NCBI GenBank assembly: GCA_033297075.1
Contig: MU858046.1
Coordinates: forward strand, 1 to 64,000
DNA: 64,000 bases
From: Rhypophila decipiens
Lineage: Eukaryota > Ascomycota > Sordariomycetes > Sordariales > Naviculisporaceae
Direction of reading: 5' to 3'
Shown: one piece after another, positions 1 through 11,506 of the stretch
Position numbering within the stretch: position 1 is the stretch's first letter
Layout of the letters: each line of letters starts with the position of its first letter
Notes under the pieces: model-generated
Seen by the model: the letters and a program-made list of their open reading frames with translations, nothing else
Told to the model about the DNA's origin: nothing
Databases searched by the model: none
Translations under genes and position numbers: made by a program

Positions 1-315
1 GTTATGCAAAAGATGGCTTTGATGGAGCAAGAGATCCTCGACCTTCGTATGGCAAATGAGCTACTCAGTAAGCGCCGGAGGGCTAAAAAAACACGTCTTA
101 GGCAAGGAGGATCACTTTCCCAACAGGAAGCCGAGCAAATCCAGGAGGAGAGGGGTCTTGCGGCCGAGGGAGATGGCACAACGCGTGGAGAGAGTGGTCG
201 TACGGAGGGAGCAGGGCAGCGCGTTCGACGCTGTAAGAACTGCGGCAAGACTGGCCATAATGTACGAACTTGTCAAGTAGTCTGGGAGACCTCTGAAGAT
301 GAGTATTTTGTATAG
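1..315 (+). mobile_element. 3' end of a Fot1/pogo-type DDE transposase gene, cut by the window edge
   Basis: The reading frame is already open at base 1 and closes with TAG at 313-315, so only the C-terminal part is visible. It has the typical tail of fungal Fot1/pogo (Tc1-mariner superfamily, DDE_1) transposases: a short helix (MALMEQEI...LRMANELLSKR), a basic RRRAKKTRL segment, a GGSLS-QEAE segment, and a CCHC zinc knuckle (C-x2-C-x4-H-x4-C, CKNCGKTGHNVRTC) near the end. The DDE catalytic core would lie left of the window, so activity cannot be judged. The visible part has no internal stop. No terminal inverted repeat could be confirmed because the other end is missing. The family call rests on recognition of the tail only. 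Confidence 0.85.
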
Positions 316-415
316 TTTGGATTAATTGAGGGTGATTGTTTGTGTAATAGTCGGTATGAAAAGCGTGTGGTGGGGGGAAACTGCGCGCTTCGTTATGCAA
401 GTACGTTAAGCTATT

Positions 416-439
416 GAATATAGTTATATAACTATATTC
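416..439. repeat. Perfect 24-bp AT-rich palindrome
   Basis: The left half GAATATAGTTAT is followed directly by its exact reverse complement ATAACTATATTC, with no spacer. It lies about 100 bases after the transposase stop codon in AT-rich sequence. It may belong to the 3' non-coding part of the transposon. It could extrude as a cruciform, but no function is shown. Confidence 0.8.
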
Positions 440-575
440 TAACAAAGACTCTAGACTTTTAAGATTTAAAGCCAACCTCCTTAAGCCTCTAGCTCTAAGC
501 GATACGGGATAAGCAATCCTCTTTTATAAACCCTAAACAAGCTATCAAATAATAAGCAAGCAAACCCAAAAGAAA

Positions 576-673
576 CTCCTTATGGTGTAGTTGGCTATCA
601 CGTTCGGCTGTAATTGCTTCAAACAGATTGATAACAAACCGAAAGGTCACCGGCTCGATTCCAGTCGAGGAGA
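576..673 (+). tRNA. tRNA-Tyr(GTA)-like gene with a 24-nt intron, degenerate, probably a pseudogene
   Basis: The sequence folds as a tRNA. The acceptor strands are 576-582 and 666-672 with discriminator A673. The D-arm is GTGT...ATCAC, the anticodon stem is TTCGG/CCGAA, the anticodon is GTA at 610-612, and the T-loop is CTCGATT. An intron of about 24 nt (614-637) sits after position 37, the standard place; eukaryotic tRNA-Tyr genes normally have one. C1-G72 is also the eukaryotic tRNA-Tyr identity pair. Three stem positions fail to pair perfectly (T6-G67, A7-C66, C51-A63). Each would be restored by undoing a C-to-T or G-to-A change. The T-loop begins with C instead of T. A run of five T at 700-704 could be a Pol III terminator. 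It may be a dead copy, given the neighbouring transposon remnant. Confidence 0.6.
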
Positions 674-2562
674 TTTCATAACATCCCTAGATGTATATCT
701 TTTTCATAGCTGGTTACCTTTTGTATTTTTGGTTTCTTGCCTTGTCGTCTCTTTACTTCTTCAACCACTCTTTTAAAACCCCTTTTGTCTACGTAATTAT
801 CTCTTCTTCTCTTTCCTCTTACATGGGAGCTACTGAAGAAAGCATTGATGGTGATATATACTAGCATGTTCATGTTTCATGTTCACGTACTGACTTGTAA
901 GGGAACACATAAATGACCGGGGAGGCGGAGAGACAGCTAGGCGACAAGCTACTAATTAGGTGCCTAATATTCAAGCAACATGTTATGGACAGAAATATAA
1001 TTTTGGGCTACGATACTGGCTCCGGCCTAGACAGTGTGTACATGCCACAACTTGAAGTGTACATATACAAGGCAGCAGCTGATGTTTGTAGTTGTTACTT
1101 ACCGGTAGGCAGTCGAACAATGCGGGTTGCGCAAATCACCCCCCTTTTCCATCTGTGAGTAATCGTACACAGCTAGCTGCCTTGAGCAAATTCTCTTTAT
1201 TTTGTTTGTTTGGGTGGGAGCACGTTCTCGAGCGTCTCTTTGTGTGTTTGTGTGAAGGCTGACGCACATTACTTTACTTAATGATTGTATGTATTTTGCC
1301 CCTTTGCGCCTTTTGGTTAAGGTGCTGACCCGGCACGGTGTGACTCACTGAACCTTGAACTTTCTCTACCTAGTTGGCTACGTGGCTGCTATGATTCATC
1401 ATGGGTTAAGTAATTCGTACACTACGAGTACAGTAGAGAGTGCCCAAGTCTTGTCACATGCTTCTCGTGGGTAGGAGGACACAACCAAGAAAAGTGCGAT
1501 AGCTAGCGGGTAAACAAATTTGGACAAAGACAGTATCCAGACAGTCATCAAGAACTCGATTCTCATCATACCTAGGTAACCAAGCCAGGAGCAAATCCTC
1601 ACATAGGTATAGTGTGAATAAGTTCCTCAACATCCCCTCGGCATTACACGGGAATCCATTTCACAAGCATAGCCAACAGGGCATCGTATTGCAATGACCA
1701 GGAGTATCAGGACACACCATAACAGTGCCGGGCAAGGTCAAGCCCTTCATCGGGAGTCCAGCTTGACCAAAATGTCGATAAAATATCACATATTAATACT
1801 ATAGTACAAATCCTTAACAGGACCCATTGACCATACACAACTTCACCCATGAGACCACGTAAAGATGACAAGAGAGAAAGTGGTTTGAAGAGGAAAGGAA
1901 GTATACAATAATTATCCACATACAATGAAGTAAGAAGGTGCAAGGTAAGTATGGTGGCGCTCGTCAACCACGATATATATGGACCAGAGCAGACCTGTCT
2001 TGCCTAGTCCTCGAAGAATATCAGAACGGGGAAAGGGCTTCTTCCCACCCCTCATGGAAAACCGCCTCATCACCCCCAGACCAAATCTTGATCTGCTGGT
2101 GTTAATCAGATGACACCTTAACCCCAATCCCCAATCTGTTCACGCCAGCAACCAGAAATTTCAAGAATCGCGCTTTTGTTTCCGCTCATATCCTCTCTTC
2201 CCAGATACTAGAATGAGTCAACCACCCCCAACCAAAACCAGCCTTTGCCCACAATGAACGCCGTTCCATGATATATGTCGTCTAAACGTTCCAGTGCCAA
2301 AAAAGAAAGCTATAGAATAGGCGCTTGAAATATGTAATACAACGCTAAATGACGTCCCTTATCATGTCATATGTTATTCCTCAGAGGTCAAGGACCACAC
2401 CCACCCAAGCTCTTCTTCGTGGCGTATAGATCATCCCGTGGTTGGTCATTTACCCAGTTCACTCCCCACAGGTGAGCTGGAGAGGTTTCACCATTTCAGT
2501 TCCATCTTGGCGATGGGTTGCCTGTTGAACATGTCAACATCTCTCGGTTGTTTACCCACTGT
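674..2562. other. Intergenic, no gene recognised
   Basis: This 1.9-kb stretch lies between the tRNA-Tyr-like sequence and the 3' end of NOT1. Short open frames are present, but none has a recognisable motif or a credible exon chain. The right part (about 2150-2562) is probably the NOT1 3' untranslated region and terminator. Confidence 0.6.
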
Positions 2563-5500
2563 TTAGGCTGCTACCCCGGCAGAATTCACAATGGTAGAGA
2601 AGCGCTCGGCCACCTGGTCCATGCATTAGTGTGGTTCTCGCGGTATTGTGCAAATATCTGACTTACCTCTGGTGCCGCCTTGATGAACGGCAGCTCGAAA
2701 AAGACGCACTTGTCGTTCTTGATCAGCTCGATAACTGTGATCACCAAGCCCCACGGCTGGGGCCAGAACCCAACCACGCGTTCCAGCAGGATGCGGACGA
2801 TCTGCTGGCGAACCTCGGTCTCTTCAGGGTCCGAGAGATCATGGGTGAAGAGGTCAATGATGACTTGGCTGAAGTAGAGCGTGTGAGCATTTGCGAACCG
2901 CAGTTCGTTGATCATGCTGCTGAGAAGATGGTATCTGGCCTCCGGGCCCAGCTCTGTGGCGAGGAGGTGCAGTGTTTTGGTATCCGACGAGCCCGGAATG
3001 AAGCCTGGGGAATCGTTCTTGGACCCAGGTCGGTTGATGGCAAAGTTGCCAATAAAGGCCACAACGGCGTCGATGATTCTTCGGTTTACTGAGACGGGAA
3101 CATAGCCAAAGCTGGTGGCGTCGCCGTCGGGCCGGTTGATGGCATAGCTGATCTGAGCGATGGCGTCCTCTGAAGGCCCGTCGCGGAGAATGTGCTCGAG
3201 AATTTCCACCAATCCGACTTGACGGAGGTCCTCGACAAAGTCTTGAGTGCGTGGCGGGGCCTCCTTCATGTCAGGGACCCTGTCGATCTTGAGGCCCGAT
3301 TGGAATGGGTCAGGGACCTTGACGAGAGAGACCGGGGTCGCGGCGAGAATCATGTTGATAAGCTGCGTTGCATGGGGCGGGAGGCTCTCGCACAGCTGGA
3401 CATGGTTGGCGACAAGATACTCGGGGTAGTCGTGGTGGAGAACGATGAGGAGCTTGAGCGCTGCTTGGTATAGCTCCTTTCCGGCCGTCGAGATGTCGAA
3501 AGGCTTGATGAGATCGCCGAGGTAGGAAAGAAGGAGACCGAGGAGGCTGGTGAATGGCGCCCAGCCAGCCTGGTCGGGCATGCTTAGCATGCATGGCATG
3601 AATGCTCGGTGGCTAATCAGAGCTGCCCAAGAAAACGAGAAGCCGGGGTAGATGGCTGGCCGTAGGTCATGGAGACGTGCTGCGAATCTCAGCAGAAGCT
3701 GCGTGCGATCGACCTCTTTTTCCAGCACACCAATCTCTCTAAGAAGCATGGAGAAGAAGCGGTAGAAGACACGCTGGTTGAAGCCCTCTTGACGTTTTGT
3801 GTGATGGTTGTTCAACACCATCATGCCGAGTGCGAGAACCGAGTCCAAGAGAGCAATGCAGCCTGTATTGGCGTTGCCCTCCTCAACGTGCGATGTGGCG
3901 AAAATCATGATCAGCCTCACAAGCGCCTCAATTGGCTTGTATGCCTCGGTCAAGCCCTCGCCCGCATGCATCGATAGGTCGAATGCGTCGACCGATTTGT
4001 CAATGGCTCTCCGAGCGAAGAGGAAGAGGTCGTCCTCGGAAGAAATGACGCCGCAAGAGTGCATCTGCTGGATGAAGATCTTGCCTGCCTTTTCCGAGGC
4101 TAACGGATTGCCGTCAATGTGAACCCACTCCTCGAAGACGTAATCCATTTGCTCGTGCTGCCTGAGCGCCGCCTCCTCTGGCGAGAGGTTGGTCAGATCA
4201 GGCGGAGATCCCAGCACCTTGGCCTTGAAGTGCTGGCCAGACTGCACATTCGGCTCCTGTGTGATCCACGTCCAAGCCGCCTCCAGGCTCTGCACAAAAT
4301 CTGCGTAGAGCGTGAGGGGACTGTCATTGAGCAAGGTGGCTTCCAAAAGCTGGTCGAGGAATTCAATAGATCCTTCCTTGTGCTCCTGCAAGACCTTGGC
4401 CAGTGCTGCGTCAATGCTGCCCCAGTCGAGCAGGTCTGTGGGGAGGAGAGCCTTGATCAGATTCAAGTGAAGATACTGGTCACCAGGTTGCTGGTGGAAC
4501 AGATTCCGGATTTGTTGGCTAGAAACAGGGCCTGCGATCCTGCGGAGAACATCCAAGACGTGCACCAGGCTCTGCAAGACAAGCGACTTGCTGTCTTTTT
4601 GCCTAAAGAGCATTTGCGAAATCAAGTTGGCTGTATATGACGCAAACTCGTCAGACGTCTGCTGCGTCTTGATGATGAGCCCGCCCAGCGCGTCGATGAT
4701 GTCCAGGACCGCATGGGCGCGAGGGAGGTCTCGGAAATCATCCTCCTGCGCAGTGGCAGCGGCAGTCACCAGTTTCTCAAGGAAGTTGTTGACTCGCTCA
4801 GCAATCTGATTGAGCCCGACCTGTCGCCCGTTGGGAATCCCATTGAGGCCCTGAGCATAATGGGGAAGTTGGACCCCGATATGAGGCATTGCAGGCGTCT
4901 CGGCAGGCGTCGGAAGACCGGGTACTGTGCTGTACTGATCACCCAGGACTTCATTGGCCAAAGATCTGGCATCCGAAGCCGAGGGAACGTGGGACGGAGT
5001 GGAGGTGGTGGCGATGGCTCTTGGCTGGCGCGCGAAGTCGTCGTAGATGGCCATTTGCTCGGCGTTGAGCCCTGCAGGCCCAGGGGTCATCTTGAAAGGA
5101 TGAGGAATCGTCATGGCCCAGCGGCTGAGGCTAGGATCAATATATGGCTCCGAGGGCCTCTGAGCACGATGAAGACGTCTGGCTTCCAGCTCGGGCTGGA
5201 TCATGTCCTCGATCTCGGGAACAGCACGCTCCTCGGCTGATTTTTCAATGACTCCGGAAGCCAAGTCCAGGTTGGAGTTGACACATGCAATGATGATGCC
5301 TTCAGGCAAACCATGTGGAAGGTCAGGGGAATGCGAAGTAAACTGACGCAGATAATTGGCAAAGTTGGCCCGGAGCGGCTCCCTGGAAGTAACAAGCGCC
5401 AGGCTCCCAGCCGTAGACTTGACCATGTTGATGGCAGCATTTCGAACCCGATTCTCGTCAGGTTCAGTCGCGAAATCCTTGTGAATCATCTCCTTGGTTG

Positions 5501-8500
5501 AGATGGCAGCGATGGTAACAGATCTATCGACAACCGGCTGGATGATTTCCCGAAGCGCTTGGGTCAGCGCCTGACGCACGATGTCATGGAGCTTAGCCGA
5601 GCTAATCACTTCGGTCGGGGGGATCGAGAGATTGGGGCCGAGGTCGGGAATCGGTGGCAGAGCAGCAGGAGCCGAGAGAACGCTGCCACTAGATATCCCG
5701 TTGATAGACGCGTTATCAAAGGGTTCGAGCGCGTCCGGACCCGACAAGTCCAAGACGTCCTCGACCGGGACAACTCGGTTCAAAATCTCGCCAGTGGGTT
5801 GAATGCTCTTGTGGTCCAGACTCAGTCCCTTGCACAGGACCTCAATCTCAAACTTCAGGTTCAGCTTCAGCTCGGCATTGTGATAGAGCTCTATCAACAG
5901 ATGGATGATGTCCATCAACCACGGATTCGGGGGCTTGAAGACATTGGACGTCGCTCCCTGAAGCAGAACTTTGCACACGAACGGGATCACGATGATCAGT
6001 CGCTTCGTGTCGTGCGCCTCCATGAGCAGCTGCTTGAAAGCGATGTTCCTCTGCTTGATGGGCTGGTCCCGCGCCAAGGTCAGCAACCCGAGCCAGCCGC
6101 CCAGGTTTTTGAGGTGAGTTCTCTCAGTCGCGTTCTGCACCGTCATCTCCGAGTTCAGCATGCGTTGCACGCTGACATATGTCTCTCTCAGGACTTCTGA
6201 CCACAGCGATCTGTCCTCGAACTGCTTGACCAGTTCCAGATAGACGTGATGGTAGTTTGGCTGCATCTTGGCACGTTCTTCGACAAGATGGCTCGCGAAC
6301 CACTGCTGGTGCTTGGTCTCCAGCATTTCCCGCAGCTCGTTGAACATTGACTGGAGCGTGGTATCGGTAAGGTTATTCAAGAAGAACTGGATTTTGTCCT
6401 GAGCGTCCCCGCTGGGCTCCTCAAAGCCAATATCGGCAGGAGGGGGGTCGACGTTAACCGACGCAAACGGCGGAGTGTGATGTTCGGATCCCACTCCATC
6501 CTCCAGATTCCCATTTGTCAGGGCATCATTGCCCATCAGGGACGAGTGTCCAGACATGCTGTTGCCGTTGCGCGAGCGAGCGAGCTCCTCTTCGTGCTTG
6601 CGGACCACCTCCTCGGCGTTCTTCCACGCCTCGGTGCCCTGCAATCCAGGTATCTGGAGCAGCTGCTTGCAGAATCCTGGCCATTCATGGAGACGGCCGT
6701 AGAGTTGGATGAGCGCTTGGAGGCCGAACTTGTACATGTTCTGAGTCGGGGAATGGTCCCGAACCGCCTCGAGAATCATGCCCAGCCCGATCTGCAGGGG
6801 CAGATCAGATATCAGCTTGTGGGATATTATCCCACCGAACAAGACGGCCGTCGTGGCAAGCGCCTCCAGAGGGTAGTCGACGTAGTGAGGGTACTCGTCG
6901 AACAAGCCATGGATCATGCAGGCAAAAATATCCTGGTCAAGAGGATCTCGAGAGTGCTTGTACCGCTCAAGGATATCGACAATGGTGCGGACTTGAAGCT
7001 CGTCACTATACATCTTCTTGTAATGCTCCTGCATTTTTGTATCTGCTGCGGGCGGGAGGGCATTACTCTCCCGACCGTTTGCATCGATTATATCGTCGAC
7101 GCCCTCGCCGTAGTTGATGAGCCTCGGAAACGCCTGAATACACTTGCGTTGAACATCAATCAGCTCGACCACAGGGGCTTTCGGCAGGAACTCTTCGAGA
7201 ATCTGTAACAGTGCCGCGACGGTCCGAACCTGCAGGGGCCTCGCGAATCGCGAGGGAATCTGTTCAGGCTCGTTGGGTTGCTGCTTGGCCTGTCGCTTCG
7301 TCTCTTCCTCTGCCCTGTCTCTCAGGAACAGCAAGAGGGCGCGGACCATTTCCGTTGCTCGGTTCGCGTTTCCTCGGGCCCACTCCTGCAAGTCGAGGCG
7401 TCGTTCTGCATGAGCCCATGCCGCGAGCTCGAGGCCGAAGTTGTTGAGGATACAAACAAGCTCGGCAAGCCAATCGTGGCGCGTTGCCAGGGCGAAAATG
7501 GGCGATATCTGAAAGGTGTCTTTTACATAGAGATCCCAGAGCTTTTGCTTCACCCATTCCTTGTCTTTTCTCCACAGACTGTGATTGACGAAATCAGCAT
7601 CCGGAGAGTCCTCTATGAAGCGGGGAAACAGCGAGCCAATGGTCTCCTCTGGTATCGGAGGCCACGGCTTCGGAACGCCGAACCCGGAAACGACGAAGAT
7701 GGCGAGATTCGGCACTACAACGTCTTGGAAAAGCCGTCTGGCCTCGATGCTCTGTGACGCGTGGGTCGAGTGAAGTGCCACGTTGAAGACGGCCGACAGA
7801 GCGGCTTCCGACACCAGAGGATGCGTCACAGCATATGCGGCATAGTCTCGTATGGTCGGCGGCGACAGGGCATACTCTTCCAAGGTGAAGGTCGGTTTTA
7901 GGCCCGGGATGGTGGTGGCATCGAGCTGCGTGGGCTTCAGAGATGAATACGCACAGACGAAGGAGAGCTGGGTCTCTGGGTTTTCCCATTCTCCACCCCA
8001 TAGACGTTGGATATCGAAACTGTCTGGGCGGTCGAGCGCGATCGGGAGAAGCGCATTATACAGCTGGAGGAACTGAGCCGAGGTGATACGGACATCGCTG
8101 TGATCGAAGTAGGACACAACGTCTTGCCATTGGAATCCATCGTGGAGGACAGTCCTCAGGGCCGAAACAAGGACCGAAGGGTTATGATGCGGCGTCTGGC
8201 TGATGGTCGAATACAAGAGGCCAGCGGACACTTGCTCCTCGTTGAGCTGTATATTGGGCGGCCGAGTCTTGAGGTAGCGAATACACGTCTCCTCGTCTGA
8301 AGTAAAGTCGGGACCGGTTCGATGGATATACAGCGCCAACGCATTCGGAGGCCTATCCCCGAGCAGACGGATAAGATCGAGCGCGGCGAGGACCTGAGAA
8401 GGCGGCATGAAGTTTTCGGACTCTTCATATCGGACACGAACTTTGTGCTGGAACTCCTTCTTCGCAGCGGCATTGAAGTTGGGGGGATGGACTTGGATGA

Positions 8501-9402
8501 AGCGGTCGAGCAGCTCGGCAAGGAAGTCGGGATCCAAGGGGTCAGCGACTGTATACTCGGGCGGCTTGCTAAGAAGATTAACAAAGCTCGGGAAGTTTGT
8601 TGATAGGATGGCATCGGCTAGAACGAGGACAAAGTTAGCAAAGGGCGAGAAGAGGATTACGAGCATTACCATAATCATGACTACTGACCTTGTTTTTTCA
8701 AATCCGACCTGGGGCCGAGCTTGAAAGCGAGAGCTAGAGCTGTCTTTTCCAGCGCGTTTAGTTTGAAGTGTTCCATGAACGTCGAGAGGTTAAAGTCTCG
8801 GAAAACATCCTCCGTCCCGCTCTCGATAGATTCGGCTATTTTTCTGGCCTGCTCGAATTCGTGCGAGAGTTTTTCCATCTCGCCCACGAGCATGTGATGA
8901 TTCCCCGAAGGTGCTACAGACCGGCTGGGGCCCGAGAATATTTGGGCCGCATTGTTGACCACCAGTGCCTTGAGATATCTTGCGTACGCTTCCATGCCGT
9001 GTGCATCGATGAGCTGGGAAGCAGACAAGAGTGTATGGGTCAGCATGCAGCAGTGAACCACGGGGCAAGGGCGAACTGTTCAGGGTCGAGTTCCTCGCGA
9101 AGGGGCATCTCCCCAAGTGATCAAGAGTCGGCATAGCTTACCTTTTTCAAGGATTCTTTTCGCAAGTCCCACTTGTGAGGATCGTCCTTGTCCTCCTTGA
9201 TAGTGCTCAGCAGCAGAGTGACCTGAGCAAGAGCGAACCTGGTCAGGTCGTTTGAAGCAGTGGGGCTGCTTGTACTGGGGCTGGCACCCGCGCTCAGCGC
9301 ACCGGGATGGGATGGACGAGGAGAATTGTGGCCGAAGCTCGTGTGGATGGGGTGCGCGAATGGGTTTGGCGTGAAGGAACCCGATCTGGGTTGAGGGACC
9401 AT
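2563..9402 (-). CDS. NOT1: CCR4-NOT complex scaffold subunit NOT1
   Basis: NOT1 is the large scaffold on which the CCR4 and CAF1 deadenylases and the NOT module assemble, acting in mRNA deadenylation and decay. I read four exons: 9402-9142, 9013-8689, 8617-2667 and 2613-2563, giving 2195 residues, the usual fungal length. The introns are 128, 71 and 53 nt, with GTAAG/GTCAGT donors. The last exon is only 17 codons (VAERFSTIVNSAG...) and is needed to complete the conserved end after IKAAPE. Domains in order: HEAT-like N-terminal half; CAF1-binding MIF4G-like region around residues 910-1130; CNOT9-binding (DUF3819) helical region around 1195-1285; conserved NOT1 C-terminal domain ending in the WGLVITVIELIKN helix. 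The frame is open upstream of 9402, but this is the first in-frame ATG I see (MVPQPRSG). A further 5' exon cannot be excluded. Confidence 0.95.
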
Positions 9403-11506
9403 ATAGGAAGGCCGAACGGGCAAAGAAAAGTGGACGCTGCTATCCCCGAGGGCGGACAGAGCCACTTTTGTCTTTCTTTCACACCCGGTTGGTCTCTTCC
9501 TCCCGCAGTCTATGTCGCAGAAGCACGCCTGTTTGTGCTTCGCTGTCTGGTAATTTTACTCAACCTCGATCTCGGTTAGGAGGGGGGCAAGGTTTCGGCT
9601 GGGATCGAACGCGAAGACAGCGCGGCTACCGTCGTTGTGTTTGAATCGGCGCGGAATAAATACGGTCTGGCCGTGATAATTTCGGCGCAGAAGATGTGGG
9701 ATGCGGACGGTGTTGGCGCGAGGGAGAGTAATGAAGATGGGGCACAAAGCGTTGATGGATTGGCACTTTGAAGTCGGGCGATCGATGTGCTTTTTCCGAC
9801 GTGTGAGGTTGATGGAAAGAAATGGGTCTTCTGTCCCTTGGAGCTAGCCTGGCTTGAGGTCCGTGCTTGGCTGGAAAGGTGCTGTGTGGCCAGTGTTTTG
9901 TGGAGCGGCGGGCTGGAAGGAGGGGGCATTGAAGGTTTGGTGTTGCTTTGTTAGTGCCTGAGGCGTGTGTTTCTGGATTGGCGGGGCTGCTGCCTGGGAA
10001 GTAGGGCATCAACGGATGCATCCGAGAATTCGGTTTTCTTTCCGTCTCCCGTAATTTCACAGCAACCACAGCTTCCCTCGTCAGCCTGGAGACGGCTGCC
10101 AGCTGGTCAGCTGAACCCAACGGGGAAGGCCCGGGCAATGCGCGAGGCCGAAGGCTGGATCGGACTACGGGACTACGGGATTTTACCATCTGGTTCGGCG
10201 GTGAGGGGCTCGAGTAAGGGCCAGTCACGACAGGGTCACGCCTGACAGGATCGAGATGGTACAGTACGGGTATGCAAGAATAAGGTTTGAGAACAGATAG
10301 GATGAAAAACGCAGCTGCAAGGTCTCTCTTATCAGTGCCATTTTCCATTTATTGCAACTGGAAAAGTCATTCGCAGTCCATCACTGAGCGAGTCGAGGCG
10401 AGTGAAGCTAGCTCCCAGCCTTGAGTAGGTTGTACAGTACAGTACAGCACCTACTGCATTACCAAATTCTCTTTGTTGAGCCCCTTTTCCATATGCACTT
10501 CTCATATGGCTATCATCAAATCTATTGTCGCTTCTTTTACATTATTCCCTAGTTCCAAACTACCTTTCCTATTATTGCTCCATTTGTTTACCTTTACATC
10601 CTCGGCTCTTCTGTGAGCAAGAAACCTCGTCTCGCCGATCTTAGGAGCTTGTTATTAGTTACCCTGCCAATGTTCTGGCCGGTGAGCTTTGTGGGCCAAC
10701 AGAGCCCCAGTTCCGGTTTTGTGTGGATCTCTCGCCATGGACTTGTTATCAAAGGCCACACAGGTGCCTAGGTGCCTATCAACAGTGGTGAATGGAACTT
10801 GTGCAAAAGACATCCAAGACCACAGGAACCATGTCCGCTGCACAGTATTACAGTTACCGTATATTATCTTGATCGGATATATCGGCACACCAGCCTCAAC
10901 CTGCCTTTGACACACAAATTGACGTGCAGCAAAAGGATCAGCTTCAGACATGCTGTGGTCGTAGCCCCGTAACAGCGGTCCAATGACCGCCCAGCTCCAA
11001 GACTTGAGCGTTTCTAGCGGCCTCGCATCGCTAGCGTGCTGGTGCTTGTTACTGTCGCCTTCCCGGCGACAGAGAGGCTCAGAGCCAGCAACTACGCCAA
11101 TAACCGTCCTTTCTCCCCGCTGCCGAGCTCCATCACGGGCTTCCAGGGTCATGATGCTTGGCCGCTACGCCACACCGTCCCGTCCATTTCCTCCCCAGGA
11201 AGGGCAGTTGGGTTCCAGAAGAACATCCCAGTGTGTCTTGGTCGCTTTCTCTGCTCTTCGGGCACTTCTTGGCATCTTCTTGGCAGCCGTCCTAACGTGG
11301 CTCGAGATGCTTTTCTCTTGTGGTCCCCCGTTTCTTGTTTCTCTTGAACTTTGCTCTCATCTTTTCTTGTGCCCGTCCAGTGATGTCGTTGGTAATCGAC
11401 TAAATCTTGGCTGTCAATCTTTATGGATCCCGTTCACTTGTCTCCCCCCCTATTGACCGACCACCCGTAACTGTTACCACCTGAGCTTTTCCAAGCAAAT
11501 CCTGAG
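9403..11506. promoter_or_regulatory. Divergent intergenic region between NOT1 and the hydrolase-CorA gene
   Basis: About 2.1 kb separates two genes transcribed away from each other, so both promoters should lie here. A short GTACAGTACAGTACAGCAC repeat sits near 10433-10452. Long antisense frames at about 9.6-10.3 kb have low-complexity, Pro/Ser-rich translations and no recognisable domain, so I do not call them genes. Confidence 0.5.

Noticed and set aside
3192..7757. Several 100-240-residue plus-strand frames inside NOT1
   Set aside because: All lie opposite a continuous conserved NOT1 exon and have no domain of their own.
9576..10348. Minus-strand frames of up to 240 residues upstream of NOT1
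   Set aside because: Pro/Ser-rich low-complexity translation, non-ATG starts possible, no domain and no in-phase join to NOT1 that I could support.
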